DNA from: Paenibacillus sp. FSL H8-0537
GTDB lineage: Bacteria > Bacillota > Bacilli > Paenibacillales > Paenibacillaceae
DNA: 64,000 nt
Direction of reading: 5' to 3'
Assembly (NCBI RefSeq): GCF_038051995.1
Contig: NZ_CP150290.1
Location: forward strand, 3,896,001-3,960,000
This document shows, in pieces, positions 42,497 through 52,605 of this stretch. The notes below the pieces were generated by a model, which was not told the DNA's origin, searched no databases, and was given only the letters and a program-made list of their open reading frames with translations. A program made the translations under genes and the position numbers. Numbering within the stretch: position 1 is the first letter of the stretch; each line of letters opens with the position of its first letter.

Positions 42497-44767
42497 TTAA
42501 TGCTCCGCGTTTAATGCGCTTAAAATGTGATCAAGATGCTCTTCGGTCATCGCACCTCCGCTAAAGTTGATTAACGCACGCAATGGCATGTTTTCCATAA
42601 TGGCTTCCATCATCTCCGAATCATCCCCATGATCGCTAGCGTCACCCATGCTGTTTTGCTGTTGCAGAATTCCTTCAATGATGGGACGTCTTGCCGGATC
42701 AGCCATCAAATCACCTATCGTCGTATTACGAGTTGCATTTTTACGGTAAACCTTTGTCGCTTCAACCATAACCGTGTCCGTCAGCTCAATCTGTCTGGAT
42801 GACTTCCCTATCATAATCTCGAAAGATCCTGAATCGACCCGCCAGTCCTTTAAGTCCACATCGTAATAAGCAAATGATCGTTGATCCAGCGTGAAAGTCA
42901 CCTTTTTCTCTTCGCCCGGCGCAAGCTCTACCTTTGCGAATCCTTTTAACTCTTTTTCCGGACGAATGACCCTGCTGCCGGTTTCGCGCACATAAAGCTG
43001 AACGATTTCTTTGCCGGCTCGATTTCCTGTATTTTTCACTGTGACCTGAACGTCTAACGTTTCATCGTCCCGAATGCTCTTATTGGCAAAAGTCAAAGCC
43101 GAATATGTGAAGCTAGTATAGCTTAGGCCGTGACCGAACGGAAAAAGCGGTTCGATCTTTTTCTTGTCATAATACCGGTAGCCGACGAAAACGCCTTCTT
43201 TGTACTCCACCCGATCCTCTTCGCCGAAATAGAACAGGTATGACGAGGTGTCCTCGAGCCGCGCCGGAAACGTTTCTGCGAGTTTTCCGCAAGGATTCGC
43301 ATCCCCGAACAATAAATCGGCGATAGCGCCGCCAAGCGCTTGTCCGCCCAAGTACGCCTCCAGGACGGCTTTCGCGTTCCCGATCCAGGGCATATCCACC
43401 GGAGAACCATTGCTCAGCACAACCACCAAATTCGGCTGAGCTTTAGCTACCGCTTCGATCAGCGCAATCTGATTGTCCGGGAGTCGGAGATGGCTGCGAT
43501 CATAACCTTCCGATTCGTACCGGTCAGGCAATCCCGCGAATAACACGACCACGTCCGCTGTGCCGGCCGCCTGAACAGCTTCATCAACCAATGTAGCGAC
43601 TGCGGCGTCTTTGTCCAATTCGTAGCCTTTGGCATACACGACATTCGCCGAGTTCCCTGCGGCTATCCTTATTTCCTCCCGAATGTCCTCCAGCTTGGTC
43701 GGGTTAATGCGGGAGCTTCCGCTGCCCTGATATCTAGGCGACTCCGCCAGCGCTCCGATGACGGCAATCCGGCCTTCTTTGGCCAGCGGCAGCAAATCGT
43801 TTTCGTTTTTGAGCAGTACCATGCTTTCTCTGGCTACGATTCTTGCCAATTGATGATGCTCCTCGGCATCGTAGGCCACGCCATGCTGTTTGTTGTCCGC
43901 CGCTTTGAAAATAATGCGAAGCAACCTTTCAACCGCTCGGTCGAGTTTCTCTTCAGGCAGCTTTCCGCTGCGAACGGCTTCGATGATTTTTTGCTCGCCA
44001 GCCCCTGCGCTGGACGGCATCTCCAACTCTAAGCCAGCGGATAGCGCATCCGCTCTTTCGTTGACGGCGCCCCAATCCGACACGACAAAGCCTTCGTGTC
44101 CCCATTCCTCTTTCAATATATCCGTCAGCAGATACTCATTCTCGGATACGAATGTCCCGTTGACCTGATTGTAAGAACACATTACCGTCCACGGCTGCGA
44201 TTTTTTGACGGCACCTTCGAAGCTCGCCAGATAAATTTCCCGCAGCGTCCGCTCGTCGACGATGGAATCGGATGTCATACGTCGATGCTCTTGATTGTTA
44301 GCCGCGAAGTGCTTAATGGAAGTGCCTACGCCTTGGCTCTGCACGCCGCGAATATGATGAGCGGCCATCTCAGAAGATAAGAAAGGATCCTCCGACAAAT
44401 ATTCGAAGTTCCGCCCGCATAAAGGGGATCGTTTGATGTTCGCGCCGGGTCCCAGCAAAATCGCCACATCTTCAGCCTGGCACTCCTCGCCTAGCGCCTT
44501 CCCCATCATTTCGATTAATTCTCGGTCCCAAGAGCTTGCAACGCCTGCAGCAGAAGGAAAGCAAGTAGCCGGCACGCTGTTGAAAATACCGAGATGGTCT
44601 CCCCCCTCCTTTTGCTTACGCAAGCCGTGAGGTCCGTCCGTGACCATGATAGACGGGATTCCAAGCCTCTCTACACCTTTCAATCTCCAGAAATCAAGAC
44701 CGGAGCACATACCAGCTTTTTCTTCCAACGTCATTTGCGAAATCAACTGATCATAATTTCGTTCCAT
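42497..44767 (-). CDS. GH3 beta-glucosidase/beta-xylosidase
   Basis: A 756-residue GH3 enzyme with no signal peptide. The N-terminal barrel contains [19 protein letters not shown] and [10 protein letters not shown], with catalytic nucleophile Asp231. The second domain has [17 protein letters not shown] (typical GH3 binding loop), and [12 protein letters not shown] leads into the C-terminal FnIII-like domain (about 580-660). A further 80 residues after it are helical and rich in Met and Asp. Substrate within the beta-linked gluco/xylo-oligosaccharides cannot be fixed by eye. It lies between the permease genes and GH43 in one minus-strand operon. Confidence 0.92.
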   Translation of the reverse strand: MERNYDQLISQMTLEEKAGMCSGLDFWRLKGVERLGIPSIMVTDGPHGLRKQKEGGDHLGIFNSVPATCFPSAAGVASSWDRELIEMMGKALGEECQAEDVAILLGPGANIKRSPLCGRNFEYLSEDPFLSSEMAAHHIRGVQSQGVGTSIKHFAANNQEHRRMTSDSIVDERTLREIYLASFEGAVKKSQPWTVMCSYNQVNGTFVSENEYLLTDILKEEWGHEGFVVSDWGAVNERADALSAGLELEMPSSAGAGEQKIIEAVRSGKLPEEKLDRAVERLLRIIFKAADNKQHGVAYDAEEHHQLARIVARESMVLLKNENDLLPLAKEGRIAVIGALAESPRYQGSGSSRINPTKLEDIREEIRIAAGNSANVVYAKGYELDKDAAVATLVDEAVQAAGTADVVVLFAGLPDRYESEGYDRSHLRLPDNQIALIEAVAKAQPNLVVVLSNGSPVDMPWIGNAKAVLEAYLGGQALGGAIADLLFGDANPCGKLAETFPARLEDTSSYLFYFGEEDRVEYKEGVFVGYRYYDKKKIEPLFPFGHGLSYTSFTYSALTFANKSIRDDETLDVQVTVKNTGNRAGKEIVQLYVRETGSRVIRPEKELKGFAKVELAPGEEKKVTFTLDQRSFAYYDVDLKDWRVDSGSFEIMIGKSSRQIELTDTVMVEATKVYRKNATRNTTIGDLMADPARRPIIEGILQQQNSMGDASDHGDDSEMMEAIMENMPLRALINFSGGAMTEEHLDHILSALNAEH

Positions 44768-44799
44768 GATTCTTAGCCTCCCTATTCGAATTTTCGGAA

Positions 44800-45687
44800 T
44801 TACTCCTTAACCGCTCCAGCTGTCGCGCCTTTAACGAACCATTTTTGGAAAATAGGGAATAATAACAGCATTGGCAAGACGCCGACAAAAGCAATGGCCA
44901 TACGTACGGTAACTGACGGCAAATCCGCCGTTGAAACTGCTCCGCCTACGTCATTCTGCTGCAGGAACTTAATGTTTTCATTAATGTTGTTCAAGATCGT
45001 TTGTATGCTTTGAATGCTGCTGTTCGTCGAAAGAAAGTACATCCCGTTCATCCAATCGTTCCAATACGTTAGAGCTGCAGTCATCCCGACTGTGACGAAC
45101 ATCGGAATCGATAACGGTATTGCGATCTTATAAAAAATTTTAAACTCAGTAGCGCCGTCGATTCGAGCGGATTCCACCAGTGCTCCCGGTAAGGTGTGTT
45201 CAAAATAATTTTTGAACATGACGACAAAATAGGCATTCATTAGTAAGTTAGGAAGCAACAAACCTAAAATCGTGTCTTTGATATGGAAAATTTGCGTATA
45301 CACGATGTAAGTCGATGTCAATCCGCCATTGAACAACATCGTGAAGGCCAACAGAAACATGAGTAATCCGCGGCCGGGAAGGTCTGGCTTACTTAGCGTA
45401 TAGGCAAGCATAGCGGTAATGAATACTCCGCCTACCGTACCGACGACGGTTACGAATATCGATACGAGGTACCCTCTCCCAATAAGCTCCCATTCCTTGG
45501 CCACATATTTGTAAGCCTCCAACGAGAACTTCTCCGGAAGAAAGCTGTAACCGTTTCTCAGAGCGGTTGCTTCATCCGTGAGGGATGACATTATGAGAAG
45601 AATGAAAGGCGCTACAGCCAGAATGGATAGGACAATCATCAGGGTATGTCCGGCAATGGACCATTTTTTATCTTTTAAATCAATCAT
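44800..45687 (-). CDS. LplC/YtcP-type carbohydrate ABC permease
   Basis: A 295-residue inner-membrane permease of the CUT1 type with six predicted transmembrane segments. The EAA loop reads [20 protein letters not shown], the contact site for the ATPase. It ends with the family's [20 protein letters not shown]. It pairs with the permease encoded 17 bases upstream to form the channel for the sugar bound by the lipoprotein encoded at 39024-40559. Confidence 0.93.
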   Translation of the reverse strand: MIDLKDKKWSIAGHTLMIVLSILAVAPFILLIMSSLTDEATALRNGYSFLPEKFSLEAYKYVAKEWELIGRGYLVSIFVTVVGTVGGVFITAMLAYTLSKPDLPGRGLLMFLLAFTMLFNGGLTSTYIVYTQIFHIKDTILGLLLPNLLMNAYFVVMFKNYFEHTLPGALVESARIDGATEFKIFYKIAIPLSIPMFVTVGMTAALTYWNDWMNGMYFLSTNSSIQSIQTILNNINENIKFLQQNDVGGAVSTADLPSVTVRMAIAFVGVLPMLLLFPIFQKWFVKGATAGAVKE

Positions 45688-45704
45688 AGTTGATCGCTCC
45701 GTCC

Positions 45705-46655
45705 TCAGAATAGGGAATCTTCTTTGCTATATTTGCGAATGACCGCATTTGCAATGATTACGAGTACAAACCCGACAACTGATTGGTACACGCCTGTTGC
45801 TGTCGACATCGTGATATCGCCAAGCTTCATGAGCGCCCGGAACGAATACGTGTCGATCGTCATGGTGACGTCATACAGGGCTCCCGAGTTCATCGGCACT
45901 TGGTAAAACAGTCCGAAGTCCGAATAGAACATCCTGCCGACAGCCATAATCGTCATTAAGATGACAACGGGCTTGAGAAGAGGCAGTGTAATATGAAGAA
46001 TTTGCTGCCATTTCGTTGCTCCGTCTATTTTTGCTGCCTCATAATAATCGGAGCTGATCGTAAGTATCCTTGCTGTATAGAACATTAAGCTATACCCTAT
46101 TCCCTTCCAGCTATTAACAAAGAGAAGAATAAAAGGCCAATATTTCGGTTCCGAGTACCACGATACGACATCGATCCCTAGCGGTTTCAAAATGGAGTGA
46201 TTAATAAACCCGTTCTCACTGCTTAGAAACGCGAATCCTAGGTAACTGACAATAACCATGGAAATGAAATATGGAATGAGTACGGCCGACTGATAAACCT
46301 TTGCGATCCTTTTACTTATGATTTCGTTAAAAAGGATCGCTACGACGATGGCAAATAACGTGCCCACGACAATGAATAAAAGATTGTATAAAATCGTATT
46401 CCGCGTCATGATCCAAGCATCGTCGGAAGCGAACAAGAACTTAAAATTATCGAACCATACGAACGTGCCATTGAATATGCTGCCGGAAAAATCAAGCTCC
46501 CGGAATGCGATTTGCATGCCGTACAAGGGCATGAAATTGTTAATGAAAAGATAAATTAACGCTGGCGAAGCCATCAAATACAAAGGTATATAAGACTTCC
46601 AATTTTTCTTTTTTTTACGCGTGCCCGGCAACTTCGATACCGCCGTTGCTTTCAT
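45705..46655 (-). CDS. LplB/YteP-type carbohydrate ABC permease
   Basis: A 316-residue CUT1 permease with six predicted transmembrane segments; SYIPLYLMASPALIYLFINN and FMPLYGMQIAFRELDF start the family's typical N-terminus. The EAA loop is YYEAAKIDGATKWQQILHIT. First gene of the operon permease-permease-GH3-GH43-binding protein, followed by the broken GH genes. The ATPase gene is absent, as is normal for this family in Bacillales. Confidence 0.93.
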   Translation of the reverse strand: MKATAVSKLPGTRKKKKNWKSYIPLYLMASPALIYLFINNFMPLYGMQIAFRELDFSGSIFNGTFVWFDNFKFLFASDDAWIMTRNTILYNLLFIVVGTLFAIVVAILFNEIISKRIAKVYQSAVLIPYFISMVIVSYLGFAFLSSENGFINHSILKPLGIDVVSWYSEPKYWPFILLFVNSWKGIGYSLMFYTARILTISSDYYEAAKIDGATKWQQILHITLPLLKPVVILMTIMAVGRMFYSDFGLFYQVPMNSGALYDVTMTIDTYSFRALMKLGDITMSTATGVYQSVVGFVLVIIANAVIRKYSKEDSLF

Positions 46656-46811
46656 TCATTTCGCCTCCCGATCAAGTGCTTTCTCTGTTGTATGAATCTC
46701 CTACTGAATGTTATTGTACACAGGGAAACGAACTAGGCGTTATACGCAGGACGACTCATCAGATATCCTTTTCCGACTTAGTGTTCCTGCCGCCTGCAAA
46801 ATTTACAGAAC

Positions 46812-46845
46812 AGAAATAAAACGCCACCTTCATGAGGTGACGTTC
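46812..46845 (-). terminator. terminator-like hairpin upstream of the permease operon
   Basis: On the minus strand ACGTCACCT pairs with AGGTGGCGT (one wobble) around a 5-base loop and is followed by TTTATTTC. It ends the decayed GDSL/GH2 remnants before the permease operon's own promoter region. Confidence 0.55.
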
Positions 46846-46868
46846 CATAGCGTTTTAAATGAAAAAAT

Positions 46869-47140
46869 TTATAAATATTTCTGAAGCTCCCCGTTCTCGT
46901 CCGTCAATTTTGAGAACACGTCCATGTCATTCAAGTTCATCTCGGAACACAAGCCCTGCAGGTATTCGTTTAATTGCCGTATAGCCGCATTTGTTCGGAT
47001 GCCAACCATCGGGAATAAGGATTCTATCGTGCTGCTTCGATTGACTGGAAAACGGATTCGACGATTAAATGAACCTTTGGCAGTCCGCTTTTGATTCGCT
47101 GGCTGATCTCCATATCCCAAATCATTCGTACCGATGAGAA
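46869..47140 (-). pseudogene. GDSL/SGNH hydrolase remnant, rearranged
   Basis: The frame gives VFLLIGTNDLGYG (SGNH block with GxND), later NEYLQGLCSEMNLNDMDVFS, then KLTDENGELQKYL. Another frame in between reads RILIPDGWHPNKCGYTAIK, the DxxHP catalytic block. The order and frames are scrambled compared with an intact SGNH esterase. SGNH esterases deacetylate xylan-type polysaccharides, fitting the decaying carbohydrate locus. Confidence 0.55.
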
Positions 47141-47345
47141 GAAATACCTTCTATGGTTGTCCAATTCCATGGAGCCGGCTCCCCGCGATAATCAAACCCG
47201 TTCCATATAAACATGCCTCCCAGAGCCGGCATTTCATTCTTATAATGATTCCATGGATAAGCCAAGTCTCCCGGTCCTGCAGCTCCGCCTAACGTTCCTG
47301 TATCAATCGCTGCTCCGGAACCCATCATCATCTTTTTGAAGTAAT
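47122..47345 (-). pseudogene. fragment of a GH2-type beta-galactosidase
   Basis: The frame reads MPALGGMFIWNGFDYRGEPA followed by PWNWTTIEGISSH, the conserved strand-and-loop of GH2 beta-galactosidase catalytic domains (relatives: WTGFDYRGEPTP and ISSHFG). It is cut by an IS630-family element on one side and runs into the GDSL fragment on the other. The DNA at the junction is read as ISSH in one frame and as LIGTND in the next, so the deletion joined two hydrolases there. Confidence 0.65.
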
Positions 47346-47364
47346 TTCCACTATCATAGCTGTC

Positions 47365-48105
47365 GCTTATGTGAAGGATGAGTTTGAACGAAGCTACACG
47401 ATAGCGGGTATGGCCAAATTGCTGCACCGACTGGATCTGCGGTTTACCAGACCGACGTATACGCTTGAAGCAGCGGATGAAGGCAAGCAAAAGGAGTTTG
47501 TGCGCGAACGGTTTCCCCAGTTAAAAAAGAGTAATGAACGATGAGATTCATCATCTGCTGTTTGAAGACGAAAGTATGATCCGGGATTATCAAGCCTTGC
47601 AGCAAACCTGGTTCGAGAAAGGGAAGCAACGGATCATTCCGATCACTGGCAACCATCGTGGCGTGAAGCTGCTCGCGACGGTCGACTACGTGACTGGTGA
47701 AATCGTATGGCAAGAAGATGAGCCATATACAGCCGAAACATTTTTGGCTTTCCTGAAAACCGTCCTTATTCACTACCCTGCAGGGAAGATTGTGATGGTA
47801 CTGGATAATGCCTGCATTCATCATGCGAAATGACTGTAGCCTTTTCTGGAAGAACAGAAAGACCGGTTGGCATTCGCCTTCTTACCTCCGTATAGCCCGA
47901 AGCTTAACATAGTGGAAGGGCTATGGAAATGGCTGAAAACCGATGTCATTAACCATGTGTTTTATCATACAGTGGCTGAGATCCGTAAGAATGTGAAGAC
48001 GTTCATGGACGAGATTTCCAAAAACAAATGGGCCATCATCGACCTTCTGTGTGTCCGTCAGGAATCTTCCTTACAGAATCTCATCAAGACTAAAATCATT
48101 AGTTG
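47365..48105 (+). mobile_element. IS630-family transposase pseudogene
   Basis: A plus-strand transposase in three broken parts. YVKDEFERSYTIAGMAKLLH begins it (N-terminal DNA-binding part absent). A frameshift near 47530 leads to LLFEDESMIRDYQALQQTWF and IVMVLDNACIHHAK (DDE residues), then in-frame TGA and TAG codons at about 47833-47841. The same frame continues LAFAFLPPYSPKLNIVEGLW and KWLK, with the final catalytic Glu. All catalytic motifs survive, so inactivation is fairly recent. Its insertion explains the truncated GH2 fragment to its left. Confidence 0.85.
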
Positions 48106-48188
48106 AACTTATATAGTTCAAATCGATATAATTATCTGGAGCCCCAATAGGCCTTTGCGGCGGGGTTTCGCAACGGAAATCATTCGTT

Positions 48189-48560
48189 TCAGGGTCTACC
48201 GTCCTCGTTTTGGAGTTGAGTAAGTCCCAATTCTAATAAAGCTGATCTTTCCTCATCTCCAGTTCTGTCTGTAATGATATTGGATTGAATAATGCCGTAA
48301 ACAGCTTCCTTTACCTCCGTCGGCTGATCTGTGAGAAGGCGGTTCAGCGAATCATTAATTTGAACGGTTCCAAAGTATTTAGCCGAATGGTTCACAATAT
48401 CGGATTGCGCCAACTGTCTGGCGACCGGGCTGATCGCCACTATATCGGTATCATGTGAAAGCCCGGGTATCGTGCCTGTGACTAAGGCCGGCTTATCAGC
48501 CTGTTGTTTGGAGTTGGTATATAAATTCAAGTCGTACTGGGCTGAGCTGTAAATCTTCAT
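48189..48560 (-). CDS. small hypothetical protein (123 aa)
   Basis: Unrecognised. AGGGGTG is positioned before the ATG. The protein is soluble and helical, with a polar N-terminus (MKIYSSAQYDLNLYTNSKQQ), a VAISPVARQLAQSDIVN stretch that loosely recalls the anti-sigma FlgM-type 'isstarql' pattern, and a C-terminus LLELGLTQLQNEDGRP. No cysteine or catalytic motif is visible. It lies just beyond the IS630 relic and looks intact. Confidence 0.6.
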   Translation of the reverse strand: MKIYSSAQYDLNLYTNSKQQADKPALVTGTIPGLSHDTDIVAISPVARQLAQSDIVNHSAKYFGTVQINDSLNRLLTDQPTEVKEAVYGIIQSNIITDRTGDEERSALLELGLTQLQNEDGRP

Positions 48561-48830
48561 TCTGAACGCACCCCTATTCCATTTATTTATTTGGGCTATT
48601 CTCTTCTATTCATAGTATCGGTATATTCTATTGTATTTTTTTATAATAATTCACAAAAAAAGGATGAAAAGAGTAGGTAAAACGTGGATTCAATTTGTTA
48701 AAGTATAATAATATGAATGGAGTCATTATTGAGCACTGAGAGAAAAGAAATGGACAAATTAAAAAATAGCAGATTTTATAAACTGCCGCTTATGAAGCAT
48801 AATATAAGCTGATGATGAACAGCAAATAGC

Positions 48831-48873
48831 AAATAGGCTGCAATCGCTTAATGCGGCTGCAGCCTATTTTTTT
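48831..48873. terminator. terminator between small genes
   Basis: AAATAGGCTGCA pairs with TGCAGCCTATTT and is followed by TTTT on the plus strand. It lies 7 bases beyond the stop of the minus-strand DUF4259 gene, and its A-rich left arm gives a short T-run on that strand too. Confidence 0.65.
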
Positions 48874-48879
48874 CACTAT

Positions 48880-49302
48880 TTAAACCTGCTCTGATAAAAT
48901 ACGAACTACATTTTCCATATGGTTAATCCAGTCCTGATTTCCTTCCCACAGTTCATACAGCTCGCGTTCTCCGCCTTTATTATCCAGCACCTGCTGAACC
49001 AATTGTTTCAACTCGAGCAGATCCTCCGTTTCCCAGACGATCTCCTTCAAACCACTCAGAGCCTCGTACTGTGTCTTGCCGTTTTCGATATAGGCGCACA
49101 CAATTTCAGCCAAAGCAATAGCCGAATTATCATAAAGGAAATCCTCCTCTTCCGGATCTTCCGCAAGGAATCCGAGCTCTCTATAATGAGCTAAAAGCTC
49201 CTTCAACTTAAAAGACTGGCGGTCCACTGCAAATTTGCTTAAAGCATCAAGTACGTCAAGTCCTTCATCGCTTTCCAGCGATGCCGTTCCCCATGATCCC
49301 AT
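48880..49302 (-). CDS. DUF4259-family protein
   Basis: A 140-residue acidic protein with the family's start MGSWGTASLESDEGLDVLDA (relatives begin MGAWGxGxFxDD). The ATG at 49302 has AAAGGTG 8 bases upstream, better than the GTG at 49314. The helical body (NSAIALAEIVCAYIENGKTQ; WETEDLLELKQLVQQVL) fits DUF4259, whose function is unknown; such proteins are common in accessory regions, near toxin-immunity loci. Confidence 0.75.
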   Translation of the reverse strand: MGSWGTASLESDEGLDVLDALSKFAVDRQSFKLKELLAHYRELGFLAEDPEEEDFLYDNSAIALAEIVCAYIENGKTQYEALSGLKEIVWETEDLLELKQLVQQVLDNKGGERELYELWEGNQDWINHMENVVRILSEQV

Positions 49303-49505
49303 CGTATTACGCACCTTTCTATTTGTAATTCTATTATTTTAACATGAATTGGAATTTCGTTTAATGATCCTTAAGCAACATTCTGTTGGCCCGGTATGAG
49401 GAAATAGACATATGTATCTATCACAAAAGGTGAATACAACCAGCGTTAATCTATTTTGCAATCGGGCAATTGCTCCTAAGTTCAAGCAACAGGGAGACAA
49501 AAATC

Positions 49506-49952
49506 TCACATAAAATAAGCCAAAATAATATCCCCGTTTCCTTCCAACTCTCCCGTTTCTACGAACCCTAAATCCTTATAAAGTTTATTTGCGGTTATAT
49601 TGTGTGGGATATGTGATACCCTGATTTGTTTACAGTCCACCCTGGCACTGAGCATCTTAATTACTTGTTCAATCGCTGCTTTTCCATAACCCTTTCTCTG
49701 AAATCTCTCGTCAATCATAAATCTCAGAATCCAATAATAACCGTCTTTATATATTTCATTATCAAAAAGTATAAACCCGACCATCATTCCTTCAGAAAAA
49801 ATGCCGTATGGAACAGATGTAGGTTCATTAGCTGCATGTAACAGTGAATTTCCATTACTTGCGACCAGGTCAAGCTGTTGGCTGCTCACGCTTAATTGAG
49901 TACACTCGCTTTCGAACTCTTTTGTAATTTTATGTAATTTAATATTAGTCAA
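49506..49952 (-). CDS. GNAT-family N-acetyltransferase
   Basis: A 148-residue acetyltransferase of the GNAT fold. FMIDERFQRKGYGKAAIEQV carries the acetyl-CoA-binding motif A (R/Q-x-x-G-x-G/A), and NKLYKDLGFVETGE the motif B end. The TTG start at 49952 has GGAGG 9 bases before it. It is encoded 16 bases after a second GNAT and probably co-transcribed with it. The substrate is unknown; similar proteins acetylate amines, including spermidine and antibiotics. Confidence 0.85.
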   Translation of the reverse strand: MTNIKLHKITKEFESECTQLSVSSQQLDLVASNGNSLLHAANEPTSVPYGIFSEGMMVGFILFDNEIYKDGYYWILRFMIDERFQRKGYGKAAIEQVIKMLSARVDCKQIRVSHIPHNITANKLYKDLGFVETGELEGNGDIILAYFM

Positions 49953-49968
49953 AGAGTAACTACCTCCA

Positions 49969-50448
49969 TTATGAAATGAATACCGTTGAGTTTAGTTGCA
50001 TGGTATAGATAATCTCCCCATCCTGGTTCGAACGGTGTCCTCTGATAAAACCTATTCCCTCATACAAATTCTGTGCAATAAGATTCTCTTGTGCCACGGT
50101 TAAGGAAATTAATCTGCAATTCGGATGACATTCCCTTATAAACTTAATGATTGCAACCATTGCTTTTTTTCCGTAGCCTTTCCATTGGTGCTTTTGGTCA
50201 ATTTGAAATCCGCCGATCCAGTAATTATCAGAACTGTGGGGCGTGTACGAAATATAAAAGAACCCAATGATTTTTCCATTTATGGATTGGACAAACGGGT
50301 CTAACGCTTCATCCCACGGTTTGATATAGGCATACGCGAGTGACTCAATCACTGACGGAACGAAGTTCCTCTGTTCCTCACTGACAGAAATCTCAATAGC
50401 TTCTTCCCAATTTTCGGTGGTCACTGGTTGGATAATGATTTGTTCCAT
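49969..50448 (-). CDS. GNAT-family N-acetyltransferase
   Basis: A 159-residue GNAT protein, similar in layout to its neighbour: GGFQIDQKHQWKGYGKKAMV (motif A) and AQNLYEGIGFIRGHRSNQDG (motif B end). The ATG is preceded by GAGGAG. The two genes form a tandem pair, probably an ancient duplication; they differ enough not to be recent copies. Substrate unknown. Confidence 0.87.
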   Translation of the reverse strand: MEQIIIQPVTTENWEEAIEISVSEEQRNFVPSVIESLAYAYIKPWDEALDPFVQSINGKIIGFFYISYTPHSSDNYWIGGFQIDQKHQWKGYGKKAMVAIIKFIRECHPNCRLISLTVAQENLIAQNLYEGIGFIRGHRSNQDGEIIYTMQLNSTVFIS

Positions 50449-50554
50449 GTCTTCTCCTCTTAATCGATTATGCCATTTTTTCGAAACAATAGTGGTATGC
50501 TGGCGAGTAAATAAAATGTCCGTTTGCAGCGTGAATATAGTGTGATCTTTAAAT

Positions 50555-51117
50555 TAAACTCGGATTGAAACGATGGTGTACCGTTATTTCTTCAAGATTG
50601 CAAAGTCAGGAACTTCAGTAGGGAGAGCAATCGTCGTTATCGCAATGGCTTGGAAAAACTCCACCAGCATCTCGATGATTTGGAGGCTACAACTACGAGA
50701 TCTCTCACCTTCCGTCTTCAAAAAGCAGGTGCTGCCCAGTCTGCTTGACGAGGGTCTAGCTTTACGCACTCTTAATTGTAACCTGCGCATCTATAAGTCT
50801 TTTGCTCAGCTTTTATATGAAAAAGGGTGGACTGCCGAGCTCTTTGGTGCAGTTTGCCCAGCATGAGAAGTTCATCCTGTCGAACATTTAGCCGAAGCAC
50901 TTCACCTGCTGTCAGAAAGTGAGGTGAATGGGAAATGAATGTTCTTTGTTGACAGAACAAGCTGGAAAACGCAGAGAATCCAAGCCAAACTAAATAACAA
51001 CTCAGTTTTGAAGATCTGCTTCATTCCTTTATTCTCGATTGCAAGGCCAAAAACCTTTCACCGCTAACACTTCGTTTCTATCAGGACAGCGCTAAGCAGA
51101 TGAAAGAAGCCTTTCTG
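50555..51117 (+). pseudogene. remnants of two tyrosine-recombinase genes
   Basis: The first remnant (about 50575-50870) shows, in shifting frames, DCKVRNFSRESNRRYRNGLE and then LALRTLNCNLRIYKSFAQLL, YEKGWT, the pattern of the N-terminal core-binding (SAM-like) domain of phage-integrase-type recombinases. A second copy of the same domain type starts at 51001: LSFEDLLHSFILDCKAKNLS and PLTLRFYQDSAKQMKEA. No catalytic domain (R..HxxR..Y) is present in either. Tandem tyrosine recombinases are typical of Tn554-like elements, so this may be the scar of one. Confidence 0.55.
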
Positions 51118-51129
51118 GCGCCGAAAGTG

Positions 51130-51348
51130 CCGCTTTTCCTTTTTGGCTTCGAAGAGCTTGACCTTCACAAAATTCATGCGGCAGCGATGAGCAAAAACCC
51201 CGCTTCCTCGAGCGTCATGAAAAAAGTGGGAATGAAGTATGAGGGCACGTTTCTACAGCATTATTTGAAATGGGATAACTACGAGGATATTGACTATTAC
51301 GGCCTATTGCGCGAGGACTATTTGAACGGATTAAAAGCTCAACCATAG
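51130..51348 (+). pseudogene. C-terminal fragment of a RimJ/RimL-type acetyltransferase
   Basis: FGFEELDLHKIHAAAMSKNP followed by VMKKVGMKYEGTF and DIDYYGLLREDY is the C-terminal third of a GNAT of the ribosomal-protein acetyltransferase type. It is fused in frame behind the recombinase remnant and lacks the acetyl-CoA-binding part, so it is inactive. The fusion point lies at about 51117-51140. Confidence 0.7.
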
Positions 51349-51426
51349 GCTAATAAAAGGAAACGGGAGGTGCATTTTCCAAATGCGTCCCCCGTTCCTC
51401 CAGCCTCCTGCCGTATTGCTGCAAGC

Positions 51427-52605
51427 TTAAACCTTCTTCCGCTGCCTCGAATAAATGTCCACGTACACCGCGAGAATGAGAATGCCGCCTTTGACGATAT
51501 ACTGCCAAAAGGACTCTAAATTCATTAAACTCATGCCGTTGTCCAAGCTCGCCATGACGAGCGCCCCAATAATAGCTCCTACGATGGTTCCGGTACCACC
51601 CATCAGGCTTGTTCCCCCGATCACGCATGCCGCAATGGCATCCAGCTCGTAGTTTTGCCCGGAGCTCATCGTTGCCGCATTCAGTCGGGCTGTCAGAACA
51701 AGCGCAGCGATCGCAGCTAACGTATTACAGAGAACGAATACCAGCAGAATGCGCCGCTTGATATTGATGCCTGATAGACGCGCTGCCTCGGCATTTCCGC
51801 CGATAGCATAGACTTGACGTCCGAACGTCGTATTCTTCGAAATGAACGTGAAAATGAGTGCCAGTACGATGACCATTACGAAGGGAACAGGAATGCCCTT
51901 ATAGCTGTTCATCAAATACACGAAGCCGATGACAAGCACACCAATGACACCCAAACGCAGCACACTTACCGCAAAGGGCTCGACATCGAACCCGAATTTC
52001 GCTCTAGCCGACCGTTTGCGCATGACCAAATAACCAGCCACCGCCAAAGCGGCAATGCCAAAAATCCAGCCAATTAAATCGCCTAAATAAGATTGTCCGA
52101 TCGCTTTCATGGAAGGCGTCAGCGGAGCAATCGTCACACTTCCTGTCGTCCCAAACAAAATGCCCCGGAAGATAAGCATCCCGCCTAAGGTGACGATAAA
52201 CGCCGGAACAGCCCGGTAAGCAATGATCCAGCCCTGGATGAAGCCGATTGCAGCACCGATGGCCATAGTGGCTATAATGACCGGAAATGTATTCCATTCG
52301 TACCATACATTCAGGATCGCTGCGATGCCCCCGGTCAACCCCACAAGTGAGCCAACAGACAAATCAATCTGACCGGCAACGATAACGAGAACCATCCCGA
52401 TAGCCAGAATAGACGTTACCGACATTTGCAAAAATAAATTCGAAATATTCGTTGGCGACAAGAAGCGCTCATGCAGCAATGAAAACAACACCCATATGGA
52501 CAATAGCGCTCCAATCATCGTATAGGCACGGGCATCAAATTTAAACCAATTCGGACGCCGCTTTGTTTTCGTTTGGTTGAATACGGTTTCTTGATTCATG
52601 CTCAT
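51427..52605 (-). CDS. xylH: xylose-type ABC transporter permease
   Basis: A 392-residue CUT2-family permease with about ten membrane segments. Typical strings: [52 protein letters not shown] and [20 protein letters not shown]. The extended loop with RARSA-type basic residues and the overall length resemble XylH (ChvE-GguAB-type systems) more than the shorter RbsC. The start codon overlaps the stop of the ATPase gene by 4 bases, so they are translationally coupled. Xylose or another pentose is inferred from the sensor genes upstream. Confidence 0.88.
   Translation of the reverse strand: MSMNQETVFNQTKTKRRPNWFKFDARAYTMIGALLSIWVLFSLLHERFLSPTNISNLFLQMSVTSILAIGMVLVIVAGQIDLSVGSLVGLTGGIAAILNVWYEWNTFPVIIATMAIGAAIGFIQGWIIAYRAVPAFIVTLGGMLIFRGILFGTTGSVTIAPLTPSMKAIGQSYLGDLIGWIFGIAALAVAGYLVMRKRSARAKFGFDVEPFAVSVLRLGVIGVLVIGFVYLMNSYKGIPVPFVMVIVLALIFTFISKNTTFGRQVYAIGGNAEAARLSGINIKRRILLVFVLCNTLAAIAALVLTARLNAATMSSGQNYELDAIAACVIGGTSLMGGTGTIVGAIIGALVMASLDNGMSLMNLESFWQYIVKGGILILAVYVDIYSRQRKKV

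Noticed and set aside
47444..47824. 126-codon minus-strand frame over the IS630 relic
   Set aside because: Antisense to recognisable DDE transposase motifs on the plus strand.
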